From NCBI RefSeq assembly GCF_900299525.1, contig NZ_OMKA01000029.1, positions 484,986 to 548,985 on the forward strand: DNA of 64,000 nt. The letters run 5' to 3'. Below, piece after piece: positions 48,001 to 55,845 of the stretch (the first letter of the stretch is position 1; every line of letters begins with the position of its first letter). Made by a program: the position numbers and the translations under genes. A model generated the notes under the pieces. That model was given only the letters and a program-made list of their open reading frames with translations. It searched no databases and was not told the origin of the DNA. The DNA is from Aquimarina sp. Aq78 (lineage in GTDB: Bacteria; Bacteroidota; Bacteroidia; Flavobacteriales; Flavobacteriaceae).

Positions 48001-51000
48001 TTCCTTAAAAACAGGTTGTTCTGCATACAGTTCTTGTCCCATTGAAATATACTGAGCTCCCTGTCCTGTAAATAAAAAAGCTGTTTCAAGATTTGAAAAC
48101 TGGTGATTTCGTGCTACTATTCCTTCCTTATTTTCTTGTAAACCTTTAGTTATATCATCATTTGGAGAATAAATGGCTGCTAATCTCTCGGAAAAATGCT
48201 CTTTACCTAGAGCCAAATTATGTGCAAGTGTTGATAAGGAAATCGAAGAATTAGAGACTGCATAATTGATAATATCCTTGTAGTAAGATGTTAATCCTTT
48301 TGATGATTTTAAAGATACCGGAGCTAAAACCAAATGGTCGTTTTCAATAGTTTCGGGGTATTGTTTTTTATCAAAATCCGGTATTACTTCTTCGAGAATT
48401 AAATGTGCATTTGTACCTCCAAAACCAAAAGAACTAACCCCTGCTCTTTTTACTGTATTTTCCTGAGTAGAATTCCATTCTAAAGTTTTATTAGATATGG
48501 CTACAGTCATATCTTTCCAGTTGATATGTGGATTTGGACTGTTATAATGAAGTTGGGCAGGGATTACATTATGTTGCAAACACAACACAGTTTTGATAAG
48601 CCCGGCAATTCCTGAGGCGGATTCCAGATGTCCTATATTAGCTTTAACTGCACCCAGATATAACGGATTCTCTTTGGATCGATTTATATTATAAACTTTG
48701 TTTATTGAATTTACTTCAATTGGATCACCAAGTGAAGTTCCAGTTCCGTGAGTTTCTACATAGCTTACAGTTTGTGGAGTAATCTGTGCATCTTGAAGTG
48801 CTTTTTTCATGACTGATTCCTGAGCCAGACCATTCGGAGCAGATAATCCATTACTATGCCCATCCTGGTTAACCGCACTACCTTTTATTACTGCTAATAT
48901 TTCATGACCTTCTTTTTGTGCTTTAGATAAAGGTGTTAACAGTACCAGCCCACATCCTTCGCTACGAACATATCCATTGGCACTACCATCAAATGTTTTA
49001 CACCTACCATCAACAGACATCATCCCAGCCTGGGACAAAGCAATTGTTATTTCTGGAGATATAATTAAGTTTACCCCACCTGCAATTGCCATGTCACATT
49101 TTCCATTATGTAATTTCTCTACCGCTGCATCAATAGCTACCAACGAAGAAGAACAGGCAGTATCTATTGCCATACTTGGGCCATCAAAGTTGTAGTAATA
49201 TGACAATCTATTTGCAGCAATACTTAAGGCGCTTCCTAAACCTGAATATACATTCTTATCTTGTTCACTATTTTTGATTAAATCATTATAGCTATTCTGG
49301 CTAATTCCGATAAAGACACCTGTATTTGAACCTTTAAATGATTTAGGTCCTTTGAGAGAATTTTCTAATAAATGATAACTTAATTCTAATAAGATACGTT
49401 GTTGGGGATCCATCTTTTTTGCCTCTTGCGGTGTGATTTCAAAAAAATCTGCATCAAATTCTGCTACATTATTTATGAACCCTCCCCAACGGGTATTCAT
49501 ATTACGTCCATCTAAAATATCTCCATAAAACTCATCAATATCCCATCTATCTTCTGGTACTTCCGTAATTGCATCTTTTGCTCCAATTAGATTTTCCCAA
49601 AACTCCTGCAAGTTTTCAGCTCCCGGAAATCTGCATGCCATACTAATAATGGCTATTGGTTCATTCTTTAAAATTTCATTTTTTCGTTCCTGATCAATAT
49701 TTTCGTTTTCTTCTCCTGAAAGGTGTATAGCTAGATCGACAATATTAGAATAACTGTATATCAAAGTCGGATAAACATCTCTATTTAAATACCTTGATAG
49801 TTCTCCAGATAATCGAATACCTTGTATTGAAGTCATTCCTAACTCTGCAAAAGATCTGTTTATATTGATTCGAGAAGGGGTTAAGTTTAGTTCTTGAGCT
49901 ATCTGTTCCTGAAGCCATTTTATAAGCTCATTGGTTTTTTGTGATGAATCTTTTTCTGAGGTTAGATTTTCTTCTTTTTCTGAGATAACTCCTCTCTCCC
50001 AGAAATCAATTACACCATCAAGTGTATCAGACTCATATGCCAATTTGGTTGCTAATCTCTGAATCTTACCACTAGAGGTTTTGGACACTCGTCCTGGGCT
50101 TATTAGGATTATTTTATGAACGGATAATTCATGCTCTTCCAATATCGATTGGCATATACTACTTACTACAGATTTTAAGCTATATGTTCGGATACTTGTT
50201 CGTTTAATTTCCTGAACTACAATTAACCTTTCCTGTTCGTCAATGTTTGTAAAAAACACCACTCCTGCATTATTTTGTATATCATGGTGTGCATATTGTA
50301 CAGTACGCTCTAAATCCTGAGGATAGTAATTTACCCCATTAAAAATCATCATTTCTTTTAAACGTCCTGAAATATACAGTTCCCCATCATAAAGAAACCC
50401 CATATCTCCTGTTCGTAAAAAAGGTCCTTGTTCTTTATCTTCTTCTCCGTTTGTGTTTTTGAGAAATGCCTGGAAAATTTCTTTTGTCATCTCTTCTTTC
50501 TCCCAGTATCCTTTAGCTACACTTTCTCCATTGACCCACACTTCTCCGATTTGATTACTATCACAAATTTGCTTAGTCTCAGGGTCTACAATTTTTACAA
50601 TTAGACCTTCTATTACAGGTCCATTTCCCATTAATCGTATGGTGTCTTCCTGATCCTCAGAAGGTTCTACAACGTTAATTTCTTTGTTATGGAATTTTCT
50701 CTTGTCTAATTCTAATGTAATAGGTGGAGTATCGAACTTACATCCACTGACAGTTAATGTGACTTCTGCCATCCCATATCCTGGAAATAACGTCTCTTTT
50801 TTAAGTCCGTATTTTTCGAATCTCAAAGCAAATTTATCAAAGGTGTCCGGGCGAATAGGTTCAGATCCGTTAATTGCCACTCTCCAACTGCTTAGATCTA
50901 TTCCTTCTAAATCTTCTTTTTTTATTTGATTTGTACATAAATCATAAGCAAAGTTTGGTCCGCAACTAATTGTTCCTCTATATTTTGAAAATGCTTTTAA

Positions 51001-51750
51001 CCACCTGACAGGTTTTTGAACAAATGCTACCGGAGGCATAATGATAAGTTCAAAACCAACATAAAATGCCTGAATTATGTTTCCTATTAATCCCATATCA
51101 TGGTAAATTGGTAACCAGGACACTCCAACAGATGTTGAGTTTGTTCTGAAGCATTTTTTAAATAATTCACTATTATGAACTATATTGGAATGATTAACAA
51201 TAACCCCTTTTGGGTTGCCTGTAGATCCGGAAGTATATTGTAAAAAAGCAATAGTATCAGGATAGATTTCTGGTAGTTTTTTCTTCAAAATATCGCTTAA
51301 CTCATCTGTTCTAAGCCAATCTAATTCAGAATCAAACCAAGACCTGGTTTTTTCATAAATTGTTTCTTTGGTTAAAACAAGAGTAGCATTACAATCCGAA
51401 ACTATTTTTTCTAATCTTCCTATTCTTCGTTTACCCTGAGGGGGAAATGCAGGAACTGCAACCACCCCTGCAAGTAAACAACCAAAAAAAGCATCTGTAA
51501 AATCTAATCCGGAAGGGTATAATAACAAAACACGATCTCTCTGATTAGCATATTCCAAAATGTGAGATGCTATAATTTGAGCTCTATTATATAATTCTTG
51601 ATACGTTCTCGAATCACTCTCTTCTTCCCCGTCTTCGAGAAATCTATAAAGAGTTTTATCTGGTGATTGTTGTAAGTATGTATCAAATACTTCTATAAGT
51701 GTTTTTTCCATGGATATACTTTCCGGAACAGACGGTTTCATGAGTGACAT
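42088..51750 (-). CDS. Hybrid loading PKS-NRPS: FAAL-ACP-KS-AT-KR-ACP-C-A(Dab/Dap)-PCP
   Basis: 3220 residues. Residues 1-590 are a fatty acyl-AMP ligase (QYTSGSTGNPKG, then a FAAL-type LPIYHDMGLIG). ACP1 Ser641. KS about 695-1120 with Cys866 in DTACSSSL, HGTGT and NIGHLE, all three catalytic residues present. AT about 1220-1520 with Ser1318 in GHSIGE and HAFHS (His1421), which points to malonyl-CoA. KR with GGLGEIG near 1798, Ser1929 and Tyr1942; IDD in HLAGVIDDN suggests B-type, (3R) alcohol. No dehydratase or aminotransferase domain. ACP2 Ser2107. C (HHIAADG, His2297), A with code DIWQITADDK, PCP Ser3164. It activates a free fatty acid, extends it by one malonyl unit, reduces it to a 3-hydroxyacyl chain and condenses it with the first diamino acid. 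Confidence 0.93.
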   Translation of the reverse strand: MSLMKPSVPESISMEKTLIEVFDTYLQQSPDKTLYRFLEDGEEESDSRTYQELYNRAQIIASHILEYANQRDRVLLLYPSGLDFTDAFFGCLLAGVVAVPAFPPQGKRRIGRLEKIVSDCNATLVLTKETIYEKTRSWFDSELDWLRTDELSDILKKKLPEIYPDTIAFLQYTSGSTGNPKGVIVNHSNIVHNSELFKKCFRTNSTSVGVSWLPIYHDMGLIGNIIQAFYVGFELIIMPPVAFVQKPVRWLKAFSKYRGTISCGPNFAYDLCTNQIKKEDLEGIDLSSWRVAINGSEPIRPDTFDKFALRFEKYGLKKETLFPGYGMAEVTLTVSGCKFDTPPITLELDKRKFHNKEINVVEPSEDQEDTIRLMGNGPVIEGLIVKIVDPETKQICDSNQIGEVWVNGESVAKGYWEKEEMTKEIFQAFLKNTNGEEDKEQGPFLRTGDMGFLYDGELYISGRLKEMMIFNGVNYYPQDLERTVQYAHHDIQNNAGVVFFTNIDEQERLIVVQEIKRTSIRTYSLKSVVSSICQSILEEHELSVHKIILISPGRVSKTSSGKIQRLATKLAYESDTLDGVIDFWERGVISEKEENLTSEKDSSQKTNELIKWLQEQIAQELNLTPSRININRSFAELGMTSIQGIRLSGELSRYLNRDVYPTLIYSYSNIVDLAIHLSGEENENIDQERKNEILKNEPIAIISMACRFPGAENLQEFWENLIGAKDAITEVPEDRWDIDEFYGDILDGRNMNTRWGGFINNVAEFDADFFEITPQEAKKMDPQQRILLELSYHLLENSLKGPKSFKGSNTGVFIGISQNSYNDLIKNSEQDKNVYSGLGSALSIAANRLSYYYNFDGPSMAIDTACSSSLVAIDAAVEKLHNGKCDMAIAGGVNLIISPEITIALSQAGMMSVDGRCKTFDGSANGYVRSEGCGLVLLTPLSKAQKEGHEILAVIKGSAVNQDGHSNGLSAPNGLAQESVMKKALQDAQITPQTVSYVETHGTGTSLGDPIEVNSINKVYNINRSKENPLYLGAVKANIGHLESASGIAGLIKTVLCLQHNVIPAQLHYNSPNPHINWKDMTVAISNKTLEWNSTQENTVKRAGVSSFGFGGTNAHLILEEVIPDFDKKQYPETIENDHLVLAPVSLKSSKGLTSYYKDIINYAVSNSSISLSTLAHNLALGKEHFSERLAAIYSPNDDITKGLQENKEGIVARNHQFSNLETAFLFTGQGAQYISMGQELYAEQPVFKEAIDTCFLILKDIWDFDLKQLLFSDTSKEKEALLARTEYTQPSLFCIGYALFKVWENWGVYPTALLGHSIGEITAACIAEIFSLEDALKLVVSRGKLMQNLPENGYMMALSVTETIAMDLIKDLENKIVIAAVNSPNHIVLSGETEPMSLLEEILSSKKIPHKKLNVSHAFHSPLMEPMLKDFEEVASKIKYHNPKYNVVSNVYGKVSGGELCNSSYWVSQIKSTVLFSQGISELCSIGINTFIELGPHPTLTSLGQYSTPKGYEAIWLPSLQKRKEDNRVLLNSLATWYVEGGTVNWENYYRNAICEKQWLPNYQFQKQRYWVDDVQTGKEEKQYLYDYSWEKENLEVNDVNNIEGHYLIIGNKETLDTTLIESVEMVSTKVDYVDYNEFKSFEKLDSITNIIVTWHFFERNRKMNFGEFSEETTLAGATQLQEIITLFENKRLSKLSHFWWVTSGVYAGSETGLSLSPLLGLSRVFMNEHPDISMGIIDIDYGDIEKNTLSTVWSRATGREQYLYKDNEVLGLKLTRYLPDSTPKASLTLSPDKAILITGGLGEIGLEVSKWLIEHTESNRIVLIGRNQPTKKAQSKIEELHKLGGEIITIKADVADRESIEKCIKEIQEIYTIQGVIHLAGVIDDNVLVDQTPERFTKVLVPKVSGAWYLHEATKSIELEFFVLFSSIASVFGSSGQSNYAAANSFLDGLATYRRNNGLVANTINWGTWTIGSFSNLSKQEKNRIAQSGISPISKEVGFDLLHKIITKKEKSNLLCADIDSSKLQQQLLNFYGRIPSFYKEIILEKKAESNVVINDFSFIDKLRNLAQEDRANFLQEELKKEVCNILSLQTVAIDQPLLNFGLDSLMALELRNRLANKLKKKLPNTILFQFPTIIDCVTYLLNEIENDEKVKEDTVISLQKTKRQDTIPASYAQEALWFIDQLQGSKEYHVFRVLELSGLPDKEVLGKSLTQLINKHEILRTVIVNDDNGNLYQKIQETEDFKVNHLYLENRSELDTEIRNILNRPFDLSSDVMFRATLIETTTSENFLIFVLHHIAADGVSDAIIFDEFLEAYQAFSAKKEIHNDVLDIQYAEYAIWEREYLKGITLESMLDYWKNKLEGHNRLQLPFDFSYHQKENRRGKKIEVRLDDALRTELIYISKQEGVTLFMTMLSVFKVMMYRYSGQDDICIGTPVANRTEKELEHMVGMFVNTLVLRSDLSGNPNFRSLLQQIRQITLEAYENQSVPFEKVVEKVVTQRDFSGNPIFQVMFGAQSTTDIDKLEVGNLKVSEYKVTDIPAMFDLTFTMDERKDHVLLIVEYCADLFREDTIYRMISHYNELLKSVIENIESSIDTLSMQSIKEKNQLLYEFNDTQTDYPLDKALVDLLQEKTKQIPNKTAIVFEEITLTYKELDERSNQLAHYLREKGIKEDVLVPICLERSIEMVVAILAVFKAGGAYVPMKPDYPESRMRYILDQIQAKIVLTDDRTSSIIPENDKVEIFKVDSEKKLLGKYPVNLPDLIVSPDSLSYVIYTSGSTGKPKGAMIEHRGMLNHLFAKIDGLGVTADSVVAFTAPFTFDISVWQMFSGLLVGGSIVIYKEEMIYEPTSLLASIKEHKVNILQLVPSYVSEILNIDSENVLNQLTYFIVTGEAVSPALLVDWFNKYPTVPVANAYGPTEASDDVSTHYMHSAPDVVNVSIGKPMSNLQLYVVDSSANLCPIGVQGELWVSGIGVGRGYLNDKERTNKSFINNPFVKGERIYKTGDLARWLPDGSLEYLGRIDNQVKVRGHRIELGEIENVLSKSETVKSCCVLARKDHRGSNRLIGYVVSENEFDKIGLQSYLKSKLPEYMVPGLWVNLDKMPLTPNGKINRKGLPDPDESEFSTQEYTAPTNEIETQMVTVWENLLGIDKIGIHDGFFELGGHSLLATRLVSELRKLFNVEVTIKDIFEFTTIEQLALCIQYAIDTQKKDKKEYKLTIEL

Positions 51751-51774
51751 TGTTATTAGTAGTATTATTAAGGT

Positions 51775-53163
51775 TTATGCGAGAGTAGGTTCTAAGTATT
51801 CTTCCATACAAACGGCTATTGCTTTTTTCATAATAGCTATTGCAGCATCTACAATCTTATATGTGGTAACCAACGGAGGTACTAGTCGCAATACATTACT
51901 ATAATGCCCTCCCACTTCAAATAGCAAACCTCTTTGAAAACATTGAAATCTGAACTCTTTTATGAATTCTGGAAAAGGTTCCTTGTTTTTTTTATCTTTT
52001 ACAAATTCTACTCCTATCATCATTCCTCTTCCTCGTACTTCTCCTATAAATGGGTTTTCTTCTTCTAATTCCTTTAATTTCTCTAATAAATATGAACCTA
52101 TTGCTATAGTATGTTCTTCTATATTGTATGTTTCAATAAAATCAAAGGCTCCTCGTGCTGCAGCTATACTAACTTGGTTTCCTCTAAAAGTTCCTATATG
52201 TGCAGCAGGCCCCCAAGCTTCAATTTCTTTTTTATAGATCAATCCCGAAATTGGAAACCCAATTCCTCCAAAACCTTTAGAAAAAGTTATGATATCGGGT
52301 ACAGCACTTGTATTCATAAATTCTAAAAAACTACCGGTTCTAAAAAAACCACACTGTATTTCATCGAATATTACCAGTACATCGTTCTCATGTGCAATTC
52401 TTACCAGTTCTTCGAGGTAGCCGTCTTCTGGTACAATATTCCCTCCTTCACCCTGGATAGGTTCTACAAGAATTGCAGCTGGCTTAGAAATCCCAGAATG
52501 ACCATTTGTGAGTATATTTTTAAAGTAAGCTATACCATCTATCTCATTACTAATATCGGATGTCTTTCTGTATGGATAATTATAAGGCGCAAAATGTACA
52601 TTGGGCATTAGAGATGTTAAATTATTTCTAAAAAACGTATCAGAAGTCACAGCCAGGGCTCCAGAAGTCATCCCATGGTACCCCCCTGTAAAAGCAATGA
52701 TACCATCTCTTCCTGTTTTGATTTTGGCCAACTTGATTGCTGCTTCAACAGCATCAGAACCAGTGGGTCCACCAAAACTTACTTTATAATCTTCTCTAAT
52801 GTTTTTTGGTAAATGATTAATTATTTTTTGAATTAATAAAAGCTTATTTTCTGTAGGAAAGTCTAAGGCATGAATTAATTCTGATTGTTGATTTTTTACA
52901 TATTCTAAAACAAAATCATTACTATGCCCAACATTTAAAACGCCACATCCACTAAAAAAATCTATGAATTGATTTCCATCTACATCTTCGATAATACTTC
53001 CTTTTGCTCTTTTTATAGCAATAGGCATACTTCTGGGATAAGAAACTACGCTGCTTTCTATATCTTTTTGCAGATCTAATAATAGTTTTGATTTTTTGCC
53101 TGGTACTGAAGATGAAACTATTTTTGATGTTTCAGATAAATGGTATTTTTTAAGTGAGTTCAT
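51775..53163 (-). CDS. Class III PLP aminotransferase, diaminobutyrate:2-oxoglutarate type (EctB/Dat-like)
   Basis: 462 residues. Lys296 in TFSKGFGG binds PLP and Asp267 in IFDEIQ contacts the pyridine nitrogen. The segments FGGPTGSDAVEAAIKLAK and FTGGYHGMTSGAL are those of EctB/DABA aminotransferases, which make L-2,4-diaminobutyrate from aspartate 4-semialdehyde and glutamate. It lies 24 bases before the PKS-NRPS gene and so is co-transcribed. The obvious role is supply of Dab to the three A domains with code DIWQ(I/L)TADDK. A beta-aminoacyl aminotransferase as in iturin synthesis is less likely, since the PKS module has a ketoreductase and the protein is stand-alone with EctB motifs. Confidence 0.88.
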   Translation of the reverse strand: MNSLKKYHLSETSKIVSSSVPGKKSKLLLDLQKDIESSVVSYPRSMPIAIKRAKGSIIEDVDGNQFIDFFSGCGVLNVGHSNDFVLEYVKNQQSELIHALDFPTENKLLLIQKIINHLPKNIREDYKVSFGGPTGSDAVEAAIKLAKIKTGRDGIIAFTGGYHGMTSGALAVTSDTFFRNNLTSLMPNVHFAPYNYPYRKTSDISNEIDGIAYFKNILTNGHSGISKPAAILVEPIQGEGGNIVPEDGYLEELVRIAHENDVLVIFDEIQCGFFRTGSFLEFMNTSAVPDIITFSKGFGGIGFPISGLIYKKEIEAWGPAAHIGTFRGNQVSIAAARGAFDFIETYNIEEHTIAIGSYLLEKLKELEEENPFIGEVRGRGMMIGVEFVKDKKNKEPFPEFIKEFRFQCFQRGLLFEVGGHYSNVLRLVPPLVTTYKIVDAAIAIMKKAIAVCMEEYLEPTLA

Positions 53164-53362
53164 TTTTTAGTTTTTTATTATTTTTTGACTTCTTTGCGCA
53201 TATCATCATCACACACCCCACTATAATTAGGTTATACGACGGCTGTAGTATTGCTTAACTATGCAAAAAATACTATCGAAATGGTTTCTTTTATACCTGA
53301 AAAAGTATAACAGTATTGTTGATGAATGAAGAAATTAAAGAGAGATAAGAGACTTTATTTGC

Positions 53363-53383
53363 TTATATGTGTTCCACATATAA
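53363..53383. promoter_or_regulatory. Perfect 9-3-9 palindrome between sbnB and the aminotransferase gene
   Basis: TTATATGTG-TTC-CACATATAA is perfectly symmetric. It lies in the 267 bp gap after sbnB, the largest gap within the biosynthetic operon upstream of the synthases. It could be an operator, or a hairpin that modulates read-through; no T-run follows on the minus strand. I saw no TAnnTTTG element in this gap. Confidence 0.4.
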
Positions 53384-53430
53384 TAAATGAAAGCAATTGA
53401 AATATTTTTTTACAATCTTTATACAAAAGA

Positions 53431-54390
53431 TCACAATACTGCACCTACTTTTAATTCTTTTGATTTATTATAAAAATAATGTCCTAAGGCGATATCAAAA
53501 ATTGCCATTCCCATAGGATTAAAAAGGATGGCTGTTTTATCTACCATATCTTTTAAACATTTGTTGATTACAACATCTTCTATCGATTTAACATCGGTTT
53601 CAACGAGATTACGTTCTTTATGCATGGCTTCGATATCTGTATTTTCTCTGCAAATCTCTTTCCACTTATCTACTATTATTCCATCTTTAAAATAATCGAG
53701 TTGTTCGGTTTTATAATCTCTTAGTGAAACATTTAGGTGTAGTGAGTTTTCTTTTGGTTTTTTATCTATATATCTCTCATTAGAAACTGTACATGTCATA
53801 AAAACATCTGCATCTTTGTACGCACTATACCAGTCATCTACGACAGTAACATTATCGTACATATCTATATCTTCTGGACGTACTCCATTAAGGTCATAAA
53901 TAAAAAACTCTGCATGATCATCTTTAAAATAATCCTGACACATTGCTAAATGATACTTTCCTATAGGGCCAAATCCTATAATCCCGATTTTAGGATTTTG
54001 TATTTTTTTTAAAGAACAATACTCTTCGATCATTAATCTACTTACTGTCGTTGTTCTTAATACACTAATAAGTTGTGTATTAATAATACAAATTGGTTCT
54101 CCTGTATCTGCATGATTTAAGATGGTAACACAGTTTGCTCTTGCTTTATTTTTTTTGATATTATCTGGAAAACTTGCTATCCACTTAATTCCGGCTACGT
54201 CAAAATCATTACCCAGATATGCAGGCATAGCAATAATTCTGTTTTTAATATCTTTAAACCTTAAATATGGTTTTATGGGCTGTACACTTTCCCCCTGGTT
54301 TAAGCAACGTACACCTTCTCTAATCGTTTCTGTAAATTCTTTCCAATTAAGCCCGATTGTAAATAAATCTTTTTCGTTTAAGTAAATCAT
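53431..54390 (-). CDS. sbnB: SbnB-like N-(2-amino-2-carboxyethyl)-L-glutamate dehydrogenase
   Basis: 319 residues of the ornithine cyclodeaminase/mu-crystallin fold. GIIGFGPIGKYH (136-147) is the dinucleotide-binding loop, and DVAGIKWIASFP (64-75) the substrate region with the conserved Lys. The late ERNLVETDVKSIEDVV and FNPMGMAIFDIALGHYFY fit the SbnB subgroup. In staphyloferrin B synthesis SbnB oxidises the SbnA product with NAD+ to give 2-oxoglutarate and L-2,3-diaminopropionate (Dap). It follows the sbnA-like gene by 47 bases. Its presence in an NRPS cluster implies that Dap is a building block or supplies one. Confidence 0.87.
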   Translation of the reverse strand: MIYLNEKDLFTIGLNWKEFTETIREGVRCLNQGESVQPIKPYLRFKDIKNRIIAMPAYLGNDFDVAGIKWIASFPDNIKKNKARANCVTILNHADTGEPICIINTQLISVLRTTTVSRLMIEEYCSLKKIQNPKIGIIGFGPIGKYHLAMCQDYFKDDHAEFFIYDLNGVRPEDIDMYDNVTVVDDWYSAYKDADVFMTCTVSNERYIDKKPKENSLHLNVSLRDYKTEQLDYFKDGIIVDKWKEICRENTDIEAMHKERNLVETDVKSIEDVVINKCLKDMVDKTAILFNPMGMAIFDIALGHYFYNKSKELKVGAVL

Positions 54391-54437
54391 TATAATGCAA
54401 TATTGATAGTTATTTTTTATTTTCTCGTAATGTTATT

Positions 54438-55427
54438 TTATACCAATGACCCGTATTCTAGTTGTGATTTAGGAAGTTTTTCTAATACTTTATTATCTAC
54501 TTTTTTATAAATACTATCTATATAGGCATGTCCTCTATCTGGGCAGATAATTAAAGCATTCAAATCAGGGTTATTTTCTTTCTCTAGTAGTTTTTTAGCT
54601 GCTACGTATACTGCTCCAGAAGACCCTCCAGCAAATACCATTTGTTCTTTTAGTAAATCAAAACATCCTTGCATTATCTCATTCTGAGGAAGAATTATCG
54701 CTTCATCTAGTTTTCCTTTTTCTATAAAGTTGCTCTTTCTACTGGCTCCCATTCCTGAAATGCTTCTTTTTTTCACCTCATTGCTAAATATGATTGATCC
54801 TTCTATATCTACTGCAACAATCTTAATGTTTGGATAATGCTCTTTTAATTTTAACGATAGTCCTGTAACTGTACCTCCAGTACTAACAGCTATAAAAAGA
54901 TAATCTAGTCTTTTAAAATCCCTAATGATTTCGTTTGCCATTGTATTATAATAGCATAAATAGTTATTAATATTTTTATACTGATTGATATTAAAGTAAT
55001 TACCATTCTCTTCTAGAATGGTATTAATCAATTTGATCCTAGTAAGTAGATAAGAATCATATTGATCTCTTTTGTGAACTTTGATAGTTTTATGTGCTAA
55101 AAAAGAAAGATGTTTTTCTTTTTCTTCTGTAATGTTGGGGTCTACAACTGCAACAAATTTAAGTCCTAAGCATTTGCAAATTCCAGCTAAACCGACTGCA
55201 AAATTCCCAGAAGATGATTCTATGACAGTAGTATCTTCATTAATATAACCATCTAGTATTGCTTTTCTTACTGTATAAAATGCAAGTCGATCTTTTATAC
55301 TTCCCATAAAACTTCCATATTCTAATTTTGCAAAAAGATTAGAACGCTTGTAATCCAATTGATAGGTTTTTGTGTTCCCTATAAATTTTTCGATTTTACT
55401 TAATTTTTCAATTAGTTTCATAATCAT
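54438..55427 (-). CDS. sbnA: SbnA-like PLP-dependent synthase (2,3-diaminopropionate pathway)
   Basis: 329 residues of the cysteine synthase (fold II PLP) family. Lys45 in GSIKDRLAF is the PLP Schiff-base lysine, SSSGNFAVGL (71-80) the substrate loop and STGGTVTGL (182-190) the phosphate-binding loop. In this family SbnA joins O-phospho-L-serine and L-glutamate to give N-(2-amino-2-carboxyethyl)-glutamate, which SbnB then oxidises. A plain cysteine synthase is less likely because the partner gene sbnB follows directly. A second ATG six bases downstream is an alternative start. It is the first biosynthetic gene after the NusG-like regulator, separated by a 418 bp leader. Confidence 0.87.
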   Translation of the reverse strand: MIMKLIEKLSKIEKFIGNTKTYQLDYKRSNLFAKLEYGSFMGSIKDRLAFYTVRKAILDGYINEDTTVIESSSGNFAVGLAGICKCLGLKFVAVVDPNITEEKEKHLSFLAHKTIKVHKRDQYDSYLLTRIKLINTILEENGNYFNINQYKNINNYLCYYNTMANEIIRDFKRLDYLFIAVSTGGTVTGLSLKLKEHYPNIKIVAVDIEGSIIFSNEVKKRSISGMGASRKSNFIEKGKLDEAIILPQNEIMQGCFDLLKEQMVFAGGSSGAVYVAAKKLLEKENNPDLNALIICPDRGHAYIDSIYKKVDNKVLEKLPKSQLEYGSLV

Positions 55428-55444
55428 AAATAAAAGAGTTAGTA

Positions 55445-55474
55445 ATCAGGATTACCCTGTTAAATAATCCTGAT
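55445..55474 (-). promoter_or_regulatory. Stem-loop just upstream of sbnA
   Basis: ATCAGGATTA (55445-55454) and TAATCCTGAT (55465-55474) form a perfect 10 bp stem with a 10-base loop. It ends 18 bases before the sbnA ATG and is followed on the minus strand by CTCTTTTATTT. It may act as an attenuator or as a translation-control hairpin. Confidence 0.45.
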
Positions 55475-55733
55475 ATGATATGTTAAAGTGTTTGTGTATC
55501 TATATTGAAGCAACGCAAAAACCAATGATTTTCACCTACTTTATACGTAATCTGACCTTATAAATCTGGTATTTACCTTCTTTTAGGTGTTCATTTTCTA
55601 AAAAAGCACAACAGTTATACAACCATATTCTATCGTAATTTTTATTATGAAATATGTTTTGATTTATAAAACCAGAGGTTAAATACTTATATCTACATTA
55701 TGACGTCTACTGTTTTTTTAATCCATATCATTT

Positions 55734-55755
55734 TTGATGATTTTAAAATCATCAA
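55734..55755. promoter_or_regulatory. 22 bp perfect palindrome in the operon leader
   Basis: TTGATGATTTT followed directly by AAAATCATCAA is symmetric over all 22 bases with no spacer. As DNA it could be an operator; as RNA it would form a hairpin about 90 bases after the NusG-like stop codon. Confidence 0.45.
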
Positions 55756-55845
55756 TTTTCATAAATTAGATAACTGAGAGTATAAGTATCATTGACAGTC
55801 CAAATAACCTTATGTTTTTAGAACTTTTACATTATTAAAATTCTC

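Larger units (their letters stand above)
55428..55845 (-). other. 418 bp untranslated leader with two strong inverted repeats
   Basis: No gene is visible between the NusG-like gene and sbnA. The stretch carries a 22 bp perfect palindrome (55734-55755) and a 10-10-10 stem-loop (55445-55474). I saw no TAnnTTTG element on the minus strand, so transcription probably comes from further upstream, through the regulator gene. It is a candidate site for an antitermination signal. Confidence 0.5.

Noticed and set aside
12243-51750. Many plus-strand open frames of 60-114 codons within the synthase genes
   Set aside because: All are antisense shadows of conserved NRPS/PKS sequence with no independent start or family signal.
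51775-53163. Iturin-type aminotransferase that would install a beta-amino group on the fatty acid
   Set aside because: EctB/Dat motifs are clear, it is a stand-alone protein, and the PKS module has an intact ketoreductase giving a hydroxyl instead.
54438-55427. Housekeeping cysteine synthase
   Set aside because: An SbnB partner follows directly and the cluster has diamino-type A domains, so the SbnA role is better supported.
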